From Bacteroidia bacterium (GTDB lineage Bacteria > Bacteroidota > Bacteroidia > Bacteroidales > Paludibacteraceae), in the NCBI GenBank assembly GCA_009929375.1, contig SAAO01000001.1, positions 1 to 64,000 on the forward strand: DNA of 64,000 nucleotides, given 5' to 3'. Shown here piece after piece: positions 27,596 to 36,600 of this stretch; position 1 is the first letter of the stretch, and the number at the start of each line of letters is the position of its first letter. The notes under the pieces are model-generated. The model made no database searches, had not been told where the DNA came from, and saw nothing but the letters and a program-made list of their open reading frames with translations. The translations under genes were made by a program, and so were the position numbers.

Positions 27596-29875
27596 ATGGC
27601 AATAAATCAACATATAACGTTTTGGCAATTTTTACAAAGTCAGAAGATTGAAATTCCAATTATTCAACGTGACTACGCACAAGGCAGAAATGGAAAAGAA
27701 AAATTACGAGAAAAATTTCTCAAAGATTTGAAACATGCCTTAGACAATAACGATTCGAACTCAAAACTTAAACTCGATTTTGTTTATGGAACGCTGGAAA
27801 GTGAGAAGTTACAACCACTCGATGGACAACAACGATTAACTACACTATGGCTTTTACATTGGTATATAGCTTTCAAAGCAGGGAAATTAGCAGATAACAA
27901 AGAAGTCTTCAAGAGATTTACTTATGAAACAAGAACATCCTCACGTGAGTTTTGCCATAAACTTTCGGAGTTTTCGGATTCAACTTCAAATAACATAGTT
28001 TCACACATTCAAAACCAAACTTGGTTTTATTCTATCTGGAAGCAAGACCCAACAATTCAAGCAATGTTGAATATGTTGGGAGGCACAGATATTTGTGAAA
28101 AAGATGTAGATATCGTTGATGGCATAGAGGAATTATTTACAGATAATTTTGAATATTATTGGAATATACTAATAAGTGAAAATTGTCCAATAGTATTCTA
28201 TTATATGCCTTTGAACGAGCTAAAGTTATCAGACGACTTATATATAAAAATGAATGCAAGAGGAAAGCCACTAACCAGTTTCGAAAATTTCAAGGCCGAT
28301 TTAGTCGGTTTTATGAAATCGAATAATGAAGATAATAACACTAACATTGATAAATCGAGTATTTCTGATATTCGTAGCTTTGAGCATAAATTAGATACAG
28401 ATTGGACCGATATTTTCTGGAAAAATAAATCTGAAAATTTTAAAATTGATGAAATATATTTTGCTTTTTTCAATCGCTACTTTTTGAATAAGCTTATAAC
28501 TGCAAAAAAGACAAACGGGAAGGATTTATTAACGCAAAAGGAAATTGAATCAAATAAATTATTCAGATATTTATATGGTGAGTCAAGTAATGATACAAAA
28601 GTAAAATATAACAGCTTCGATGTTTATAAATCGGAAAAATTATTGAATAAAGAGTTATTCGAAGGACTTAATCAGACTTTGGATAATTTCTACTCTGCAT
28701 TCAAAAACATCTCAAAGAACGAAATAAACACGAAGTTTTATCCAAGCTGGGATGTCAATTCAACCTTTCGTTTTATTCCTGAATATGTTGAAAATTCTAC
28801 AAATAACAATAACGAACATAAGTATATTCCGAGTTTAATAACTCAACCGCAAAGAGTTGTTTTTCATGCAATATGTTGTTATTTTGAAAATAATCAATAT
28901 GATGAAATTTCATTTAAACAATGGATGCGTGTTGTTTGGAATATTGTTGAAAATGCAAATATCAATAACAATGAATCAATGATTGGTTCAATCCGCTTAA
29001 TAACTGATTTAAGTAGAAATGCCCACAACATTTACATTCATTTGAAAGATAGAGATATTTCAAAAGATTTTGCAAAAGATCAAATGGAAGAAGAAAAAGA
29101 AAAAGCTAGAAAAATAAATGAAGATTCAACATGGGAAGAAAAAATAATTGAAGCTGAAAATTGGTCATTTTTTAAAGGTGCTATTCGTTTTCTATTTAGA
29201 ATTGAAAATAATACTTACGAATGGGATAAATTTAGCAATCGTTTTGAAAAATGTAAAATTTATTTTAATAATGAAGGTGTTGCTCCAGAATATAAAGAAA
29301 AATCTATTTTGCTTCGTTTTTTAATTAGCAAATTCAATAAATTAGATCATTTTAAAATGTTTTATGATAATTCCAATAGTTCTTGGAAATTGAATCTGTT
29401 AAGATATAGAAATGTAATTAATTCATTCCTTGATTCAGATAATATAAAGGACTTTGATTTTTCATCTTTCGAGTCAGTAATTCAAGACACAAAATTACAT
29501 TTTTTTCAAAATGACTTAGTGAGAACTGAAATTCTAAATCATATTTGCCCTGGTTGTTTATTTCATGATTGGAATTATTCTTTGTATCCATACAATACCA
29601 AAACACAAACTAAAATCTATTTGCTTGCAGATAAACGGAACCAGATTTTAAGTGAGTTGGAGAATGAAAACATAATTAGAGTTGATGATTGGCAAAGAAT
29701 TGAAAAACTACCATTTTATAGAGGTTGGGAAATATATTTTACAAATCAACTAAACAACAAAAAGTATCAATGGAGGAATAAATTAAAAGTGCAATCAGAA
29801 TCAGGTGAATGGCAAGAAGATAGTAATAGTGTTGATTTAAGTAATTTGAGAGAACACCTCCAAAAACAAAATTAA
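27596..29875 (+). CDS. Second DUF262 protein, without visible HNH
   Basis: A protein of 759 residues. IPIIQRDYAQGR (20-31) and PLDGQQRLTTLW (75-86) give a clear DUF262 domain at the N-terminus. The remaining 600 or so residues are charged and helical, and I did not find the EHI...N...F..KR pattern of DUF1524, so unlike its upstream neighbour it may lack nuclease activity and act as a sensor or partner. It starts 6 bases after the first DUF262 gene. Tandem DUF262 genes occur in other genomes, but the combination with the AAA+ gene that follows is not one I know as a named system. Confidence 0.8.
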   Translation: MAINQHITFWQFLQSQKIEIPIIQRDYAQGRNGKEKLREKFLKDLKHALDNNDSNSKLKLDFVYGTLESEKLQPLDGQQRLTTLWLLHWYIAFKAGKLADNKEVFKRFTYETRTSSREFCHKLSEFSDSTSNNIVSHIQNQTWFYSIWKQDPTIQAMLNMLGGTDICEKDVDIVDGIEELFTDNFEYYWNILISENCPIVFYYMPLNELKLSDDLYIKMNARGKPLTSFENFKADLVGFMKSNNEDNNTNIDKSSISDIRSFEHKLDTDWTDIFWKNKSENFKIDEIYFAFFNRYFLNKLITAKKTNGKDLLTQKEIESNKLFRYLYGESSNDTKVKYNSFDVYKSEKLLNKELFEGLNQTLDNFYSAFKNISKNEINTKFYPSWDVNSTFRFIPEYVENSTNNNNEHKYIPSLITQPQRVVFHAICCYFENNQYDEISFKQWMRVVWNIVENANINNNESMIGSIRLITDLSRNAHNIYIHLKDRDISKDFAKDQMEEEKEKARKINEDSTWEEKIIEAENWSFFKGAIRFLFRIENNTYEWDKFSNRFEKCKIYFNNEGVAPEYKEKSILLRFLISKFNKLDHFKMFYDNSNSSWKLNLLRYRNVINSFLDSDNIKDFDFSSFESVIQDTKLHFFQNDLVRTEILNHICPGCLFHDWNYSLYPYNTKTQTKIYLLADKRNQILSELENENIIRVDDWQRIEKLPFYRGWEIYFTNQLNNKKYQWRNKLKVQSESGEWQEDSNSVDLSNLREHLQKQN

Positions 29876-29937
29876 ATAAAAGCCTCTGCCATCCTTTGTC
29901 TCACTCTGTACCTATTTTTGCTCAAAAATACAAAGAT

Positions 29938-31611
29938 ATGGAACAGAATATTAGAATTAGGCTATTAGAAAGCATTGGCAAAATCTATGAAGAATCAAAA
30001 GATTGCAAACTCGAACCTGCATTTTTTGAAAAAGTTGAAAAAGAATTATCAGAGTTATCCAATTATTTCGGAATTTCACATACACAGTCGTTACTTGTGG
30101 CAATGGTATTTTCGCTCAATTACAAAGGGGATACAGTAGATTTTAAAGATTTAACTGAATATTTCGATTGTAACCCTATGAAATTACTTGAGTATAGCAG
30201 TGATTTTGAGAATCTGTATTCAAAAGGAATTTTTATAAAGGAAAAATCAAGACATAGAATTAAATTGGCTTTATCTAATGATCAGTTTACAATAAATGAA
30301 AAAGTTACAGAAGCCATTTTAAATAACATGCCGTTGCCGAAACTTGGAGAAGAAGTAGCAAAAGATATTATTGAGCTTTTGGAAAAAATATATGAGTTAG
30401 GTTTACAACGGGATGAAGATGAAATTTCAACTGAATTGTTATTTGATCAAATAATGAATTTAATAAGAAATAATCTGCATTATCCGTTAATAAAAATGGC
30501 AGATGATTTTAATTTCAATATCGAAGATACCTATCTATATTTATATCTAATTTGGAAAACATTAAATGGGTATGAATCGGTTGATATTGAACGTACAATA
30601 AGCGGAATTTTTGAAAATAGAACTCAGAAAATTAAGTATGTTCAAAAAATAATTTCAAGTGAGAATGATTTAATTCGTCATCAACTTATTGATATTATTG
30701 AAGCAAGGTTTCATAACGATATCGAAATTAAGCTTACTGAAAAATCATGCAAATTGATTGAAAAATGCGGGTTAAAGTTATTGACCAAAAAGAAAGTTAA
30801 TCAAAATAATATTATTACGCCAAATCAGATATTTACAAAGAATCTTTTTTATAATGGCTCGGAAGCAAAGCAACTTAATATACTAAAGCAAATACTTCAT
30901 GATGAGAATTTCAGAGCAACTCAACAGCGCTTAGCATCTAAAGGTTTGCCAAATGGTATAACCGCTTTATTACATGGTTTTCCTGGTACAGGCAAAACAG
31001 AAACAGTTTTGCAAATCGCTAAGGAAACCAATAGAGAAATTATTAAAGTTGAAATTAGTCAATCAAAATCGATGTGGTTTGGTGAAAGTGAGAAGATTAT
31101 CAAGCGGATTTTTACAAATTACAAGTCGTATGCTAAAGATTGTGAGCTAAAACCTATTTTATTGTTTAATGAGGCTGATGCAATTTTTGGAAAACGTAAA
31201 GAAATCGGCAATTCAAATATTGACCAAACTGAAAATACAATTCAAAACATTTTACTCGAAGAGTTGGAAAGTTTTGACGGTATATTTTTGGCAACAACTA
31301 ACTTAGTGAAAAATTTGGATACAGCATTTGAAAGACGTTTTTTGTTTAAAGTTGAATTTCAAAAACCAGATAATTCTATAAAAGCAAAAATTTGGAATTC
31401 AAAGCTTCCAAATCTAACAGAAAATGAGTGCAATGCACTCGCAAATCGCTTTGATTTTTCTGGAGGTCAGATTGACAATATAATACGCAAAAATGAAATA
31501 TATGAAATTGTACATGGAATTACAGTTGATTTCAATAGTATTGTAGAATTTTGTAATTCAGAATTACTTTTAAGAAATAAGTCATTCAAAGTTGGTTTCA
31601 CAAAAGAATAA
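29938..31611 (+). CDS. AAA+ ATPase, second in the island
   Basis: 557 residues from the ATG at 29938; an upstream TTG at 29896 is less likely. Walker A is GFPGTGKT (347-354). The Walker B region reads PILLFNEADAIFGKR, with asparagine N411 where the usual aspartate stands and the catalytic-type glutamate E412 kept; I recall the same FNEAD form in related Bacteroidota ATPases. Arginine-finger-like RRF follows in TAFERRFLFK. The N-terminal 330 residues are helical with no known domain. It ends 6 bases before the WYL gene, so ATPase and regulator are coupled. Confidence 0.82.
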   Translation: MEQNIRIRLLESIGKIYEESKDCKLEPAFFEKVEKELSELSNYFGISHTQSLLVAMVFSLNYKGDTVDFKDLTEYFDCNPMKLLEYSSDFENLYSKGIFIKEKSRHRIKLALSNDQFTINEKVTEAILNNMPLPKLGEEVAKDIIELLEKIYELGLQRDEDEISTELLFDQIMNLIRNNLHYPLIKMADDFNFNIEDTYLYLYLIWKTLNGYESVDIERTISGIFENRTQKIKYVQKIISSENDLIRHQLIDIIEARFHNDIEIKLTEKSCKLIEKCGLKLLTKKKVNQNNIITPNQIFTKNLFYNGSEAKQLNILKQILHDENFRATQQRLASKGLPNGITALLHGFPGTGKTETVLQIAKETNREIIKVEISQSKSMWFGESEKIIKRIFTNYKSYAKDCELKPILLFNEADAIFGKRKEIGNSNIDQTENTIQNILLEELESFDGIFLATTNLVKNLDTAFERRFLFKVEFQKPDNSIKAKIWNSKLPNLTENECNALANRFDFSGGQIDNIIRKNEIYEIVHGITVDFNSIVEFCNSELLLRNKSFKVGFTKE

Positions 31612-31617
31612 AAATAT

Positions 31618-32517
31618 ATGTCGAAAAGAGAATCAATAACACGTTATAGCCTGATTATAAAAAAGTTGAGAAAGAGCCCCGCAACTTTTAATGAAATATC
31701 AGAATATCTTTTGTTGGAATCAGAATTGCAAGAGTACAATTTTAATGTTTCAAAACGAACCTTTAAAAGAGACATAGAAGATATAAGTTCGCTTTATAAT
31801 ATCGATATAGTTTATGATTTTTCGCGAAAAGTTTATTATATCGACTTTGACGAACAACCGGAAGTAAACGAAAGAATTTTTGAAGCTTTTGACACTTTTA
31901 ATGCATTGAATATTAGCGACAGACTTTCTGACTTTATTCATTTTGAGAAACGGAGACCGCAAGGAACTGAAAATCTATATGGTTTATTACACGCTATAAA
32001 AAACAAAGTGCAGATTTGTTTCTCGTATCAAAAATTTTGGGAAGACAATATTACGTCAAGGGTTGTTGAACCTTATGCCCTCAAAGAATTTAAGAACCGC
32101 TGGTATATTTTAGCAAACGACTTGAAAGATAACAAAGTAAAAAGTTTTGCATTGGATCGTTTAACTGAGTTAGAAATTACGAATAAAAAATTCCAATTAC
32201 CCAACAATTTCAACACAAACGAACACTTTAAATTTTCATTTGGCATAATTAGTCCTAACGGACATGAACCCCAAGAAGTAATACTGTCATTTGACCCATT
32301 TCAGGGAAAATACATTAAAACTTTGCCGTTACACGAATCACAAGTTATTCTAAAAGACAACGAACAAGAACTGCTAATAAAACTTAGTTTGTATATAACA
32401 CATGACTTTTTTATGGAAGTATTGTCGTTTGGTGAAAATGTAAAAGTCATTCAACCTGAAAGTTTAATTTCTGATTTAAGAAGTGCTTACAACAATGCCT
32501 TAAATCAATACACTTAA
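31618..32517 (+). CDS. WYL-domain transcriptional regulator
   Basis: A protein of 299 residues. An N-terminal helix-turn-helix (RYSLIIKKLRKSPATFNEISEYL, and SKRTFKRDIEDISSLY) is followed by a WYL domain with RVVEPYALKEFKNRWYILAND and a WCX-like tail. WYL domains bind ligands, probably nucleic acid-related ones, and WYL regulators frequently sit in and control defence islands. As the last gene of the run it is probably autoregulating the module. It ends 17 bases before the right boundary repeat begins, so the island finishes here. Confidence 0.88.
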   Translation: MSKRESITRYSLIIKKLRKSPATFNEISEYLLLESELQEYNFNVSKRTFKRDIEDISSLYNIDIVYDFSRKVYYIDFDEQPEVNERIFEAFDTFNALNISDRLSDFIHFEKRRPQGTENLYGLLHAIKNKVQICFSYQKFWEDNITSRVVEPYALKEFKNRWYILANDLKDNKVKSFALDRLTELEITNKKFQLPNNFNTNEHFKFSFGIISPNGHEPQEVILSFDPFQGKYIKTLPLHESQVILKDNEQELLIKLSLYITHDFFMEVLSFGENVKVIQPESLISDLRSAYNNALNQYT

Positions 32518-32534
32518 AACCTTTAGAGAAACAA

Positions 32535-32623
32535 ATCTGAAAGATATGCCCGCTCCCGAATGGATGATAAAAGGAATTCCAGCCATAGACAAGGGGAAAA
32601 AGCTGGGATATTAATGCAATGGA
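32535..32623 (+). repeat. Right boundary repeat of the island (89 bp)
   Basis: Encodes a second S9 peptidase C-terminus in frame, ending KGKKLGY and a stop, instead of KGKKTGY at the left copy. There is no peptidase gene upstream of it, so it is a scar of the original gene end. Confidence 0.92.
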
Positions 32624-32660
32624 TAATTGATAATGGACAGTTGATAATTATTATTGAGAT

Positions 32661-32830
32661 GTTTTTACCACATAGTACACAGTAGTTTTGAAACAACAGA
32701 AAAGACTAAGAACACATAGTATTATCCCGAATATCGGGATAATTTCAGAGCGATAAAAGTATCGTCAGATACTTTTACTATGTGAACTAAGTCTTTTTCC
32801 TCTATTATTTCTATGTGTTCTATTGTGTTA
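32661..32830 (-). repeat. 170-bp palindromic element, copy 1
   Basis: Contains CACATAG inverted motifs at its ends, AAAGACTAAG/CTTAGTCTTT-like inner inverted repeats (32701-32797) and two nested palindromes. Its reverse complement matches 33982-34153 closely. No ORF inside. Together with the flanking bases it fills the gap from the island to the next gene. Confidence 0.85.
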
Positions 32831-32919
32831 GAAATATATCATTAAATATCTCAAAGAACCCATGTAGTGGATTTGGCAAAAAACCAATATGTAAAGTGAA
32901 TGAATTCGCTAAGTTTTTG

Positions 32920-32927
32920 TATCTTTG
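32920..32927 (+). promoter_or_regulatory. -7 element of the ferredoxin-NADP reductase gene
   Basis: TATCTTTG matches TAnnTTTG, with a leader of about 100 bases before the ATG at 33035. Confidence 0.55.
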
Positions 32928-33034
32928 CAGCGTTAATTTTCAAAAATTGTACTGAATCAAATTTTGAAATTGCTGTATATTATTCTGAAATAAATACACA
33001 GACAAATTATATATACACTCAATAAAAATATTTT

Positions 33035-33841
33035 ATGGAAGATCTAAATGCAGTCGTACAACAAGTAGTACAGGTGTCACCTATCATGAAGGTGTTTCGT
33101 ATCGCTCCTGTAGGCTGGGAGTTACCCGAGTTTAAACCAGGTCAGTTCGTAGCTATCGGATTGCCGCCAACCAGTTCGAAATGTCCTGAAGCTACAGAAG
33201 AACCTGTAGAGCCGGATCCCGACAAACTGATTAAAAGAGCTTATTCTATTGCCTCTTCGAATCTTTCGAAAGATTATGTAGAATTTTACATTACTCTGGT
33301 TCACTCAGGAGCGCTTACTCCACGTTTGTTCGACCTGAAAATTGGCGATAAAATTTGGATGGGAAATAAATTCGTTGGAATGTTTACGCTCGACCAGGTT
33401 GATGAAGATCAGAACATCGTGTTGATTGGAACTGGAACAGGTGTGGCTCCTTACATGAGTATGCTTCGTACCGACGCACTGCATCGTAAAGGCAATATCG
33501 TGGTTATTCACGGAGCTTCAAACTCATGGGATCTCGGATATTCATCGGAATTGAATCTTTTGCAGATTCTTTCTCCTAAATTCAAGTATATTCCTACCAT
33601 TACTTTCCCCGAGAAAGAATTTACACCATGGGCAGGGCGCACTCAGTTTATTCAGGAAATTTGGGAAGAAGGTGCAATTGAAAAACTCTGGGGCTTCAAA
33701 CCCACAGCCGAAAACACTCACATTTTCCTTTGCGGAAATCCACGTATGGTGACCGGCATGGTTGAAGCACTCGAAAAAGAAGGTTTCAAAGAACACACAC
33801 GCAAAGAAGCCGGACAAATTCACGTAGAGAAATTCAACTAA
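33035..33841 (+). CDS. fpr: Ferredoxin-NADP(+) reductase
   Basis: A protein of 268 residues, typical for the compact bacterial family. The FAD-binding motif KRAYSIASS and the flavin-side FKPGQFVAIG are in the first half; the NADP half opens with IVLIGTGTGVAPYMSML and ends with FLCGNPRMV. It moves electrons between NADPH and ferredoxin or flavodoxin. A short insertion at about 50-65 (SSKCPEATEEPVEPDPDK) differs from E. coli Fpr. It is monocistronic, with a strong terminator, and is framed by two inverted copies of a 170-bp repeat. Confidence 0.93.
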   Translation: MEDLNAVVQQVVQVSPIMKVFRIAPVGWELPEFKPGQFVAIGLPPTSSKCPEATEEPVEPDPDKLIKRAYSIASSNLSKDYVEFYITLVHSGALTPRLFDLKIGDKIWMGNKFVGMFTLDQVDEDQNIVLIGTGTGVAPYMSMLRTDALHRKGNIVVIHGASNSWDLGYSSELNLLQILSPKFKYIPTITFPEKEFTPWAGRTQFIQEIWEEGAIEKLWGFKPTAENTHIFLCGNPRMVTGMVEALEKEGFKEHTRKEAGQIHVEKFN

Positions 33842-33861
33842 TCGGCTTTACCGATACAGTA

Positions 33862-33890
33862 AACCCGGGCAGTTACATGTCCGGGTTTTT
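33862..33890 (+). terminator. Terminator of the reductase gene
   Basis: AACCCGG and CCGGGTT arms followed by six T, 20 bases after the stop. Confidence 0.88.
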
Positions 33891-33928
33891 TCATCTATTT
33901 TTCCGCCAAGTGTTTCTTAAAGATTTAT

Positions 33929-33936
33929 TATCTTTG
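33929..33936 (+). promoter_or_regulatory. Candidate promoter of the DUF2721-nadE genes
   Basis: TATCTTTG; the 170-bp repeat element lies between it and the gene, so the leader would contain that element. Confidence 0.45.
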
Positions 33937-33981
33937 CATTATTAGCATTTTATGTAACGAAATATATTCAATATTGTATTT

Positions 33982-34153
33982 TAAAACACAATAGCTCACA
34001 TAGTTATAATGGGAAATAAAGACTTAGTTCACATAGTAAAAGTATCTGACGATACTTTTGCTCTCTGAAATTATCCCGTTTTTCGGGATAATGCTATGTG
34101 AGCTTAGTCTTATTTTTAAAATAAAAAATACTACTGTGAACTATGTGACAAAA
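33982..34153 (+). repeat. 170-bp palindromic element, copy 2 (inverted)
   Basis: Matches the reverse complement of 32661-32830, with the conserved inner block at 34018-34111. It leaves no other gene in the 360-base gap before the DUF2721 gene. Confidence 0.85.
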
Positions 34154-34202
34154 TATATCAATAAGTATTTTCGAAAATTTAAGTTATATAATACACATCA
34201 AA

Positions 34203-34625
34203 ATGGAAGAACTTACACTTATTACACCCACATTTTTGTTTTCGGCCATCTCCCTGTTGATGCTGGCTTATACCAATCGTTTTCTTTCGTACGCACAACT
34301 TGTTCGCACATTGAAAGACAAGTACATGGAAGATAAATCGGCCATTACAAAAGCACAAATTCTGAATCTTCGTAAACGTTTGTATCTCACGCGAAACATG
34401 CAGCTTTTTGGTGTGGGAAGTTTAATGCTCAGCGTTGTCACCATGTTTCTGATTTATATAGGTTCGCAATTATTGTCGGCATGGATTTTCGGCATCGCAC
34501 TGGTTTTTCTGATTATTTCGCTCAGTCTGACAGTCGCAGAGATACGCATTTCAGCCAAGTCGCTCGAAATTTATCTGAGCGATATGCAGCATGCAAACGA
34601 ACCTATCGACACTGCTAAAAAATAA
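34203..34625 (+). CDS. DUF2721 family membrane protein
   Basis: A protein of 140 residues with three hydrophobic segments (about 8-25, 67-88, 93-112). The pattern, an N-terminal segment, a charged stretch (QLVRTLKDKYMEDK) and a hydrophobic pair, is that of DUF2721. No function is known. It ends seven bases before the nadE start, so the two are likely one transcript. Confidence 0.75.
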   Translation: MEELTLITPTFLFSAISLLMLAYTNRFLSYAQLVRTLKDKYMEDKSAITKAQILNLRKRLYLTRNMQLFGVGSLMLSVVTMFLIYIGSQLLSAWIFGIALVFLIISLSLTVAEIRISAKSLEIYLSDMQHANEPIDTAKK

Positions 34626-34632
34626 ACACATT

Positions 34633-36540
34633 ATGTACAAAGGATTTATACGCGTTGCCACCGCAATTCCCGAACTGAAAGTAGCCGATTGCGCTTTTAA
34701 TGTGAGTAAAATTGCAGAACTGGCCCGACAGGCCGAAGCACAAAAAGTGCAGGTGGTTTGCTTCCCCGAGCTGTCGGTCAGCTCCTACTCCTGTGCCGAT
34801 CTGTTCTATCAGCAGCAGCTTTATGCCGACATTGACAATGCGCTCAACGAACTACGCATGCTCACTTTTACTACCACAGCAGCGCTTATTGTGGGATTAC
34901 CTGTAGTCATCGAAAATCAGATTTTCAACTGTGCAGCTGTCATTCAGGGAGGACATATCCTGGGAATTGTGCCCAAAACACATTTGCCAAACAACAACGA
35001 ATTTTACGAAAAACGATGGTTTACAGAAGCTGCAAAAGCCACGGTAAACGAAATAATACTGGCAGGCGAAACAGTTCCTTTTGGCACCGATCTGCTTTTT
35101 GGCGATGCACATTTCAGTTTTGGAATTGAAATTTGCGAAGACCTTTGGGTACCGATTCCGCCGGGAACACAACATTGCCTGCACGGAGCTGATGTAATTT
35201 TCAACCTTTCGGCCAGCAACGAACTTACCGGAAAACACAACTATTTGTGTCAGCTTATCGTACAGCAATCGGCGCGCTGCATTTCGGGATATGTGTATTC
35301 CTCGGCAGGTTTTGGTGAATCGACCACCGATGTGGTGTATGGCGGAAATGCCATTGTAGCCGAAAACGGAAAAATCATCGCCAAATCAGAGCGCTTCAGT
35401 CTCGAAGCACAACTTATTGTTTCTGAAATAGATGTGGAACGATTGAAAGCCGACAGACTGAAGAACGGAAATTTCAGCAACCTGCGTACGGACAAAAAGT
35501 ACAGACATATAAAACTCGAAGACGCTTATTTTTCGAAATTTGAAATAAGCCGTAAATTTGAGAAACATCCTTTTGTGCCTTCAGTTGCAAACCGCGATGC
35601 TGCCTGTGGCGAGATTTTCTCTATTCAGGTAAATGGGCTTGCCAAACGCTGGATGCACACCAAAGCAGAAACACTTGTGATTGGTATTTCGGGTGGCCTC
35701 GACTCTACGCTGGCGCTTTTGGTTTGTGTAAAAACGGCTGACAAGCTTGGTTTCGACCGTAAACGCATTGTGGGAATTACCATGCCGGGCTTTGGCACCA
35801 CTAACCGGACTTACAACAACGCGCTGCAATTGATGCAGGCTTTGGGTGTTAGCGTAAAAGAAATTTCGATAAAAGATGCCTGTATTCAGCATTTTAAAGA
35901 CATTGAGCATGACCCATTGCTCCACGATGTGACTTACGAAAACACACAGGCTCGCGAACGCACTCAGATACTGATGGACATGGCCAACAAAACCAACGGA
36001 TTGGTGGTGGGCACCGGCGATTTATCGGAACTGGCGCTAGGTTGGGCTACCTACAATGGCGATCACATGTCGATGTATGCAGTAAACAGTGGTGTTCCTA
36101 AAACCCTGGTTCGCTATCTGGTGGATTGGGCTTCGCATCAACTCGACAAACAATCGGAAGAAATTTTGCAGGATGTAATTGATACTCCGGTAAGTCCCGA
36201 GCTGCTTCCTGCCGACGAAGAAGGCAATATTGCACAGAAAACCGAAGATTTGGTAGGACCTTACGAATTGCACGACTTTTTCCTTTATTATTTCGTGCGT
36301 TTTGGATTCAGCCCTGAGAAAATCCTTTTTCTGGCACAAAATGCATTCGAGAAAGAATATGATAAGGAAAACATCGTGAAATGGTTGAAAATTTTCATTC
36401 GTCGCTTCTTCAACCAACAGTTTAAACGTTCGTGTATGCCCGATGGTCCTAAAGTGGGTTCGATAAATCTTTCGCCACGCGGCGATTGGCGAATGCCGAG
36501 CGATGCAGTGGCATGGGCAACTGGTAAGCTTGGCGAATAA
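34633..36540 (+). CDS. nadE: Glutamine-dependent NAD(+) synthetase
   Basis: 635 residues from the ATG at 34633; an upstream in-frame ATG overlaps the DUF2721 gene. The N-terminal nitrilase-type glutaminase has E46 in CFPELSVSSY, the lysine in VPKTHLPN and the cysteine in IEICEDLW. The synthetase half carries the PP-loop GISGGLDSTLALL. It converts nicotinate adenine dinucleotide to NAD using ammonia from glutamine, the last step of NAD synthesis. The two-domain form is the usual one in Bacteroidota. Confidence 0.96.
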   Translation: MYKGFIRVATAIPELKVADCAFNVSKIAELARQAEAQKVQVVCFPELSVSSYSCADLFYQQQLYADIDNALNELRMLTFTTTAALIVGLPVVIENQIFNCAAVIQGGHILGIVPKTHLPNNNEFYEKRWFTEAAKATVNEIILAGETVPFGTDLLFGDAHFSFGIEICEDLWVPIPPGTQHCLHGADVIFNLSASNELTGKHNYLCQLIVQQSARCISGYVYSSAGFGESTTDVVYGGNAIVAENGKIIAKSERFSLEAQLIVSEIDVERLKADRLKNGNFSNLRTDKKYRHIKLEDAYFSKFEISRKFEKHPFVPSVANRDAACGEIFSIQVNGLAKRWMHTKAETLVIGISGGLDSTLALLVCVKTADKLGFDRKRIVGITMPGFGTTNRTYNNALQLMQALGVSVKEISIKDACIQHFKDIEHDPLLHDVTYENTQARERTQILMDMANKTNGLVVGTGDLSELALGWATYNGDHMSMYAVNSGVPKTLVRYLVDWASHQLDKQSEEILQDVIDTPVSPELLPADEEGNIAQKTEDLVGPYELHDFFLYYFVRFGFSPEKILFLAQNAFEKEYDKENIVKWLKIFIRRFFNQQFKRSCMPDGPKVGSINLSPRGDWRMPSDAVAWATGKLGE

Positions 36541-36600
36541 GCCAAAAAACTATTATTAAAACCTAAAGTATAAAAAAACATACATTTAAACATTAAAATT

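Noticed and set aside
22175-32517. Naming the island as an already described system (for example plain GmrSD)
   Set aside because: Only one of ten genes is the GmrSD type; the other nine do not fit any named system that I can support without a search.
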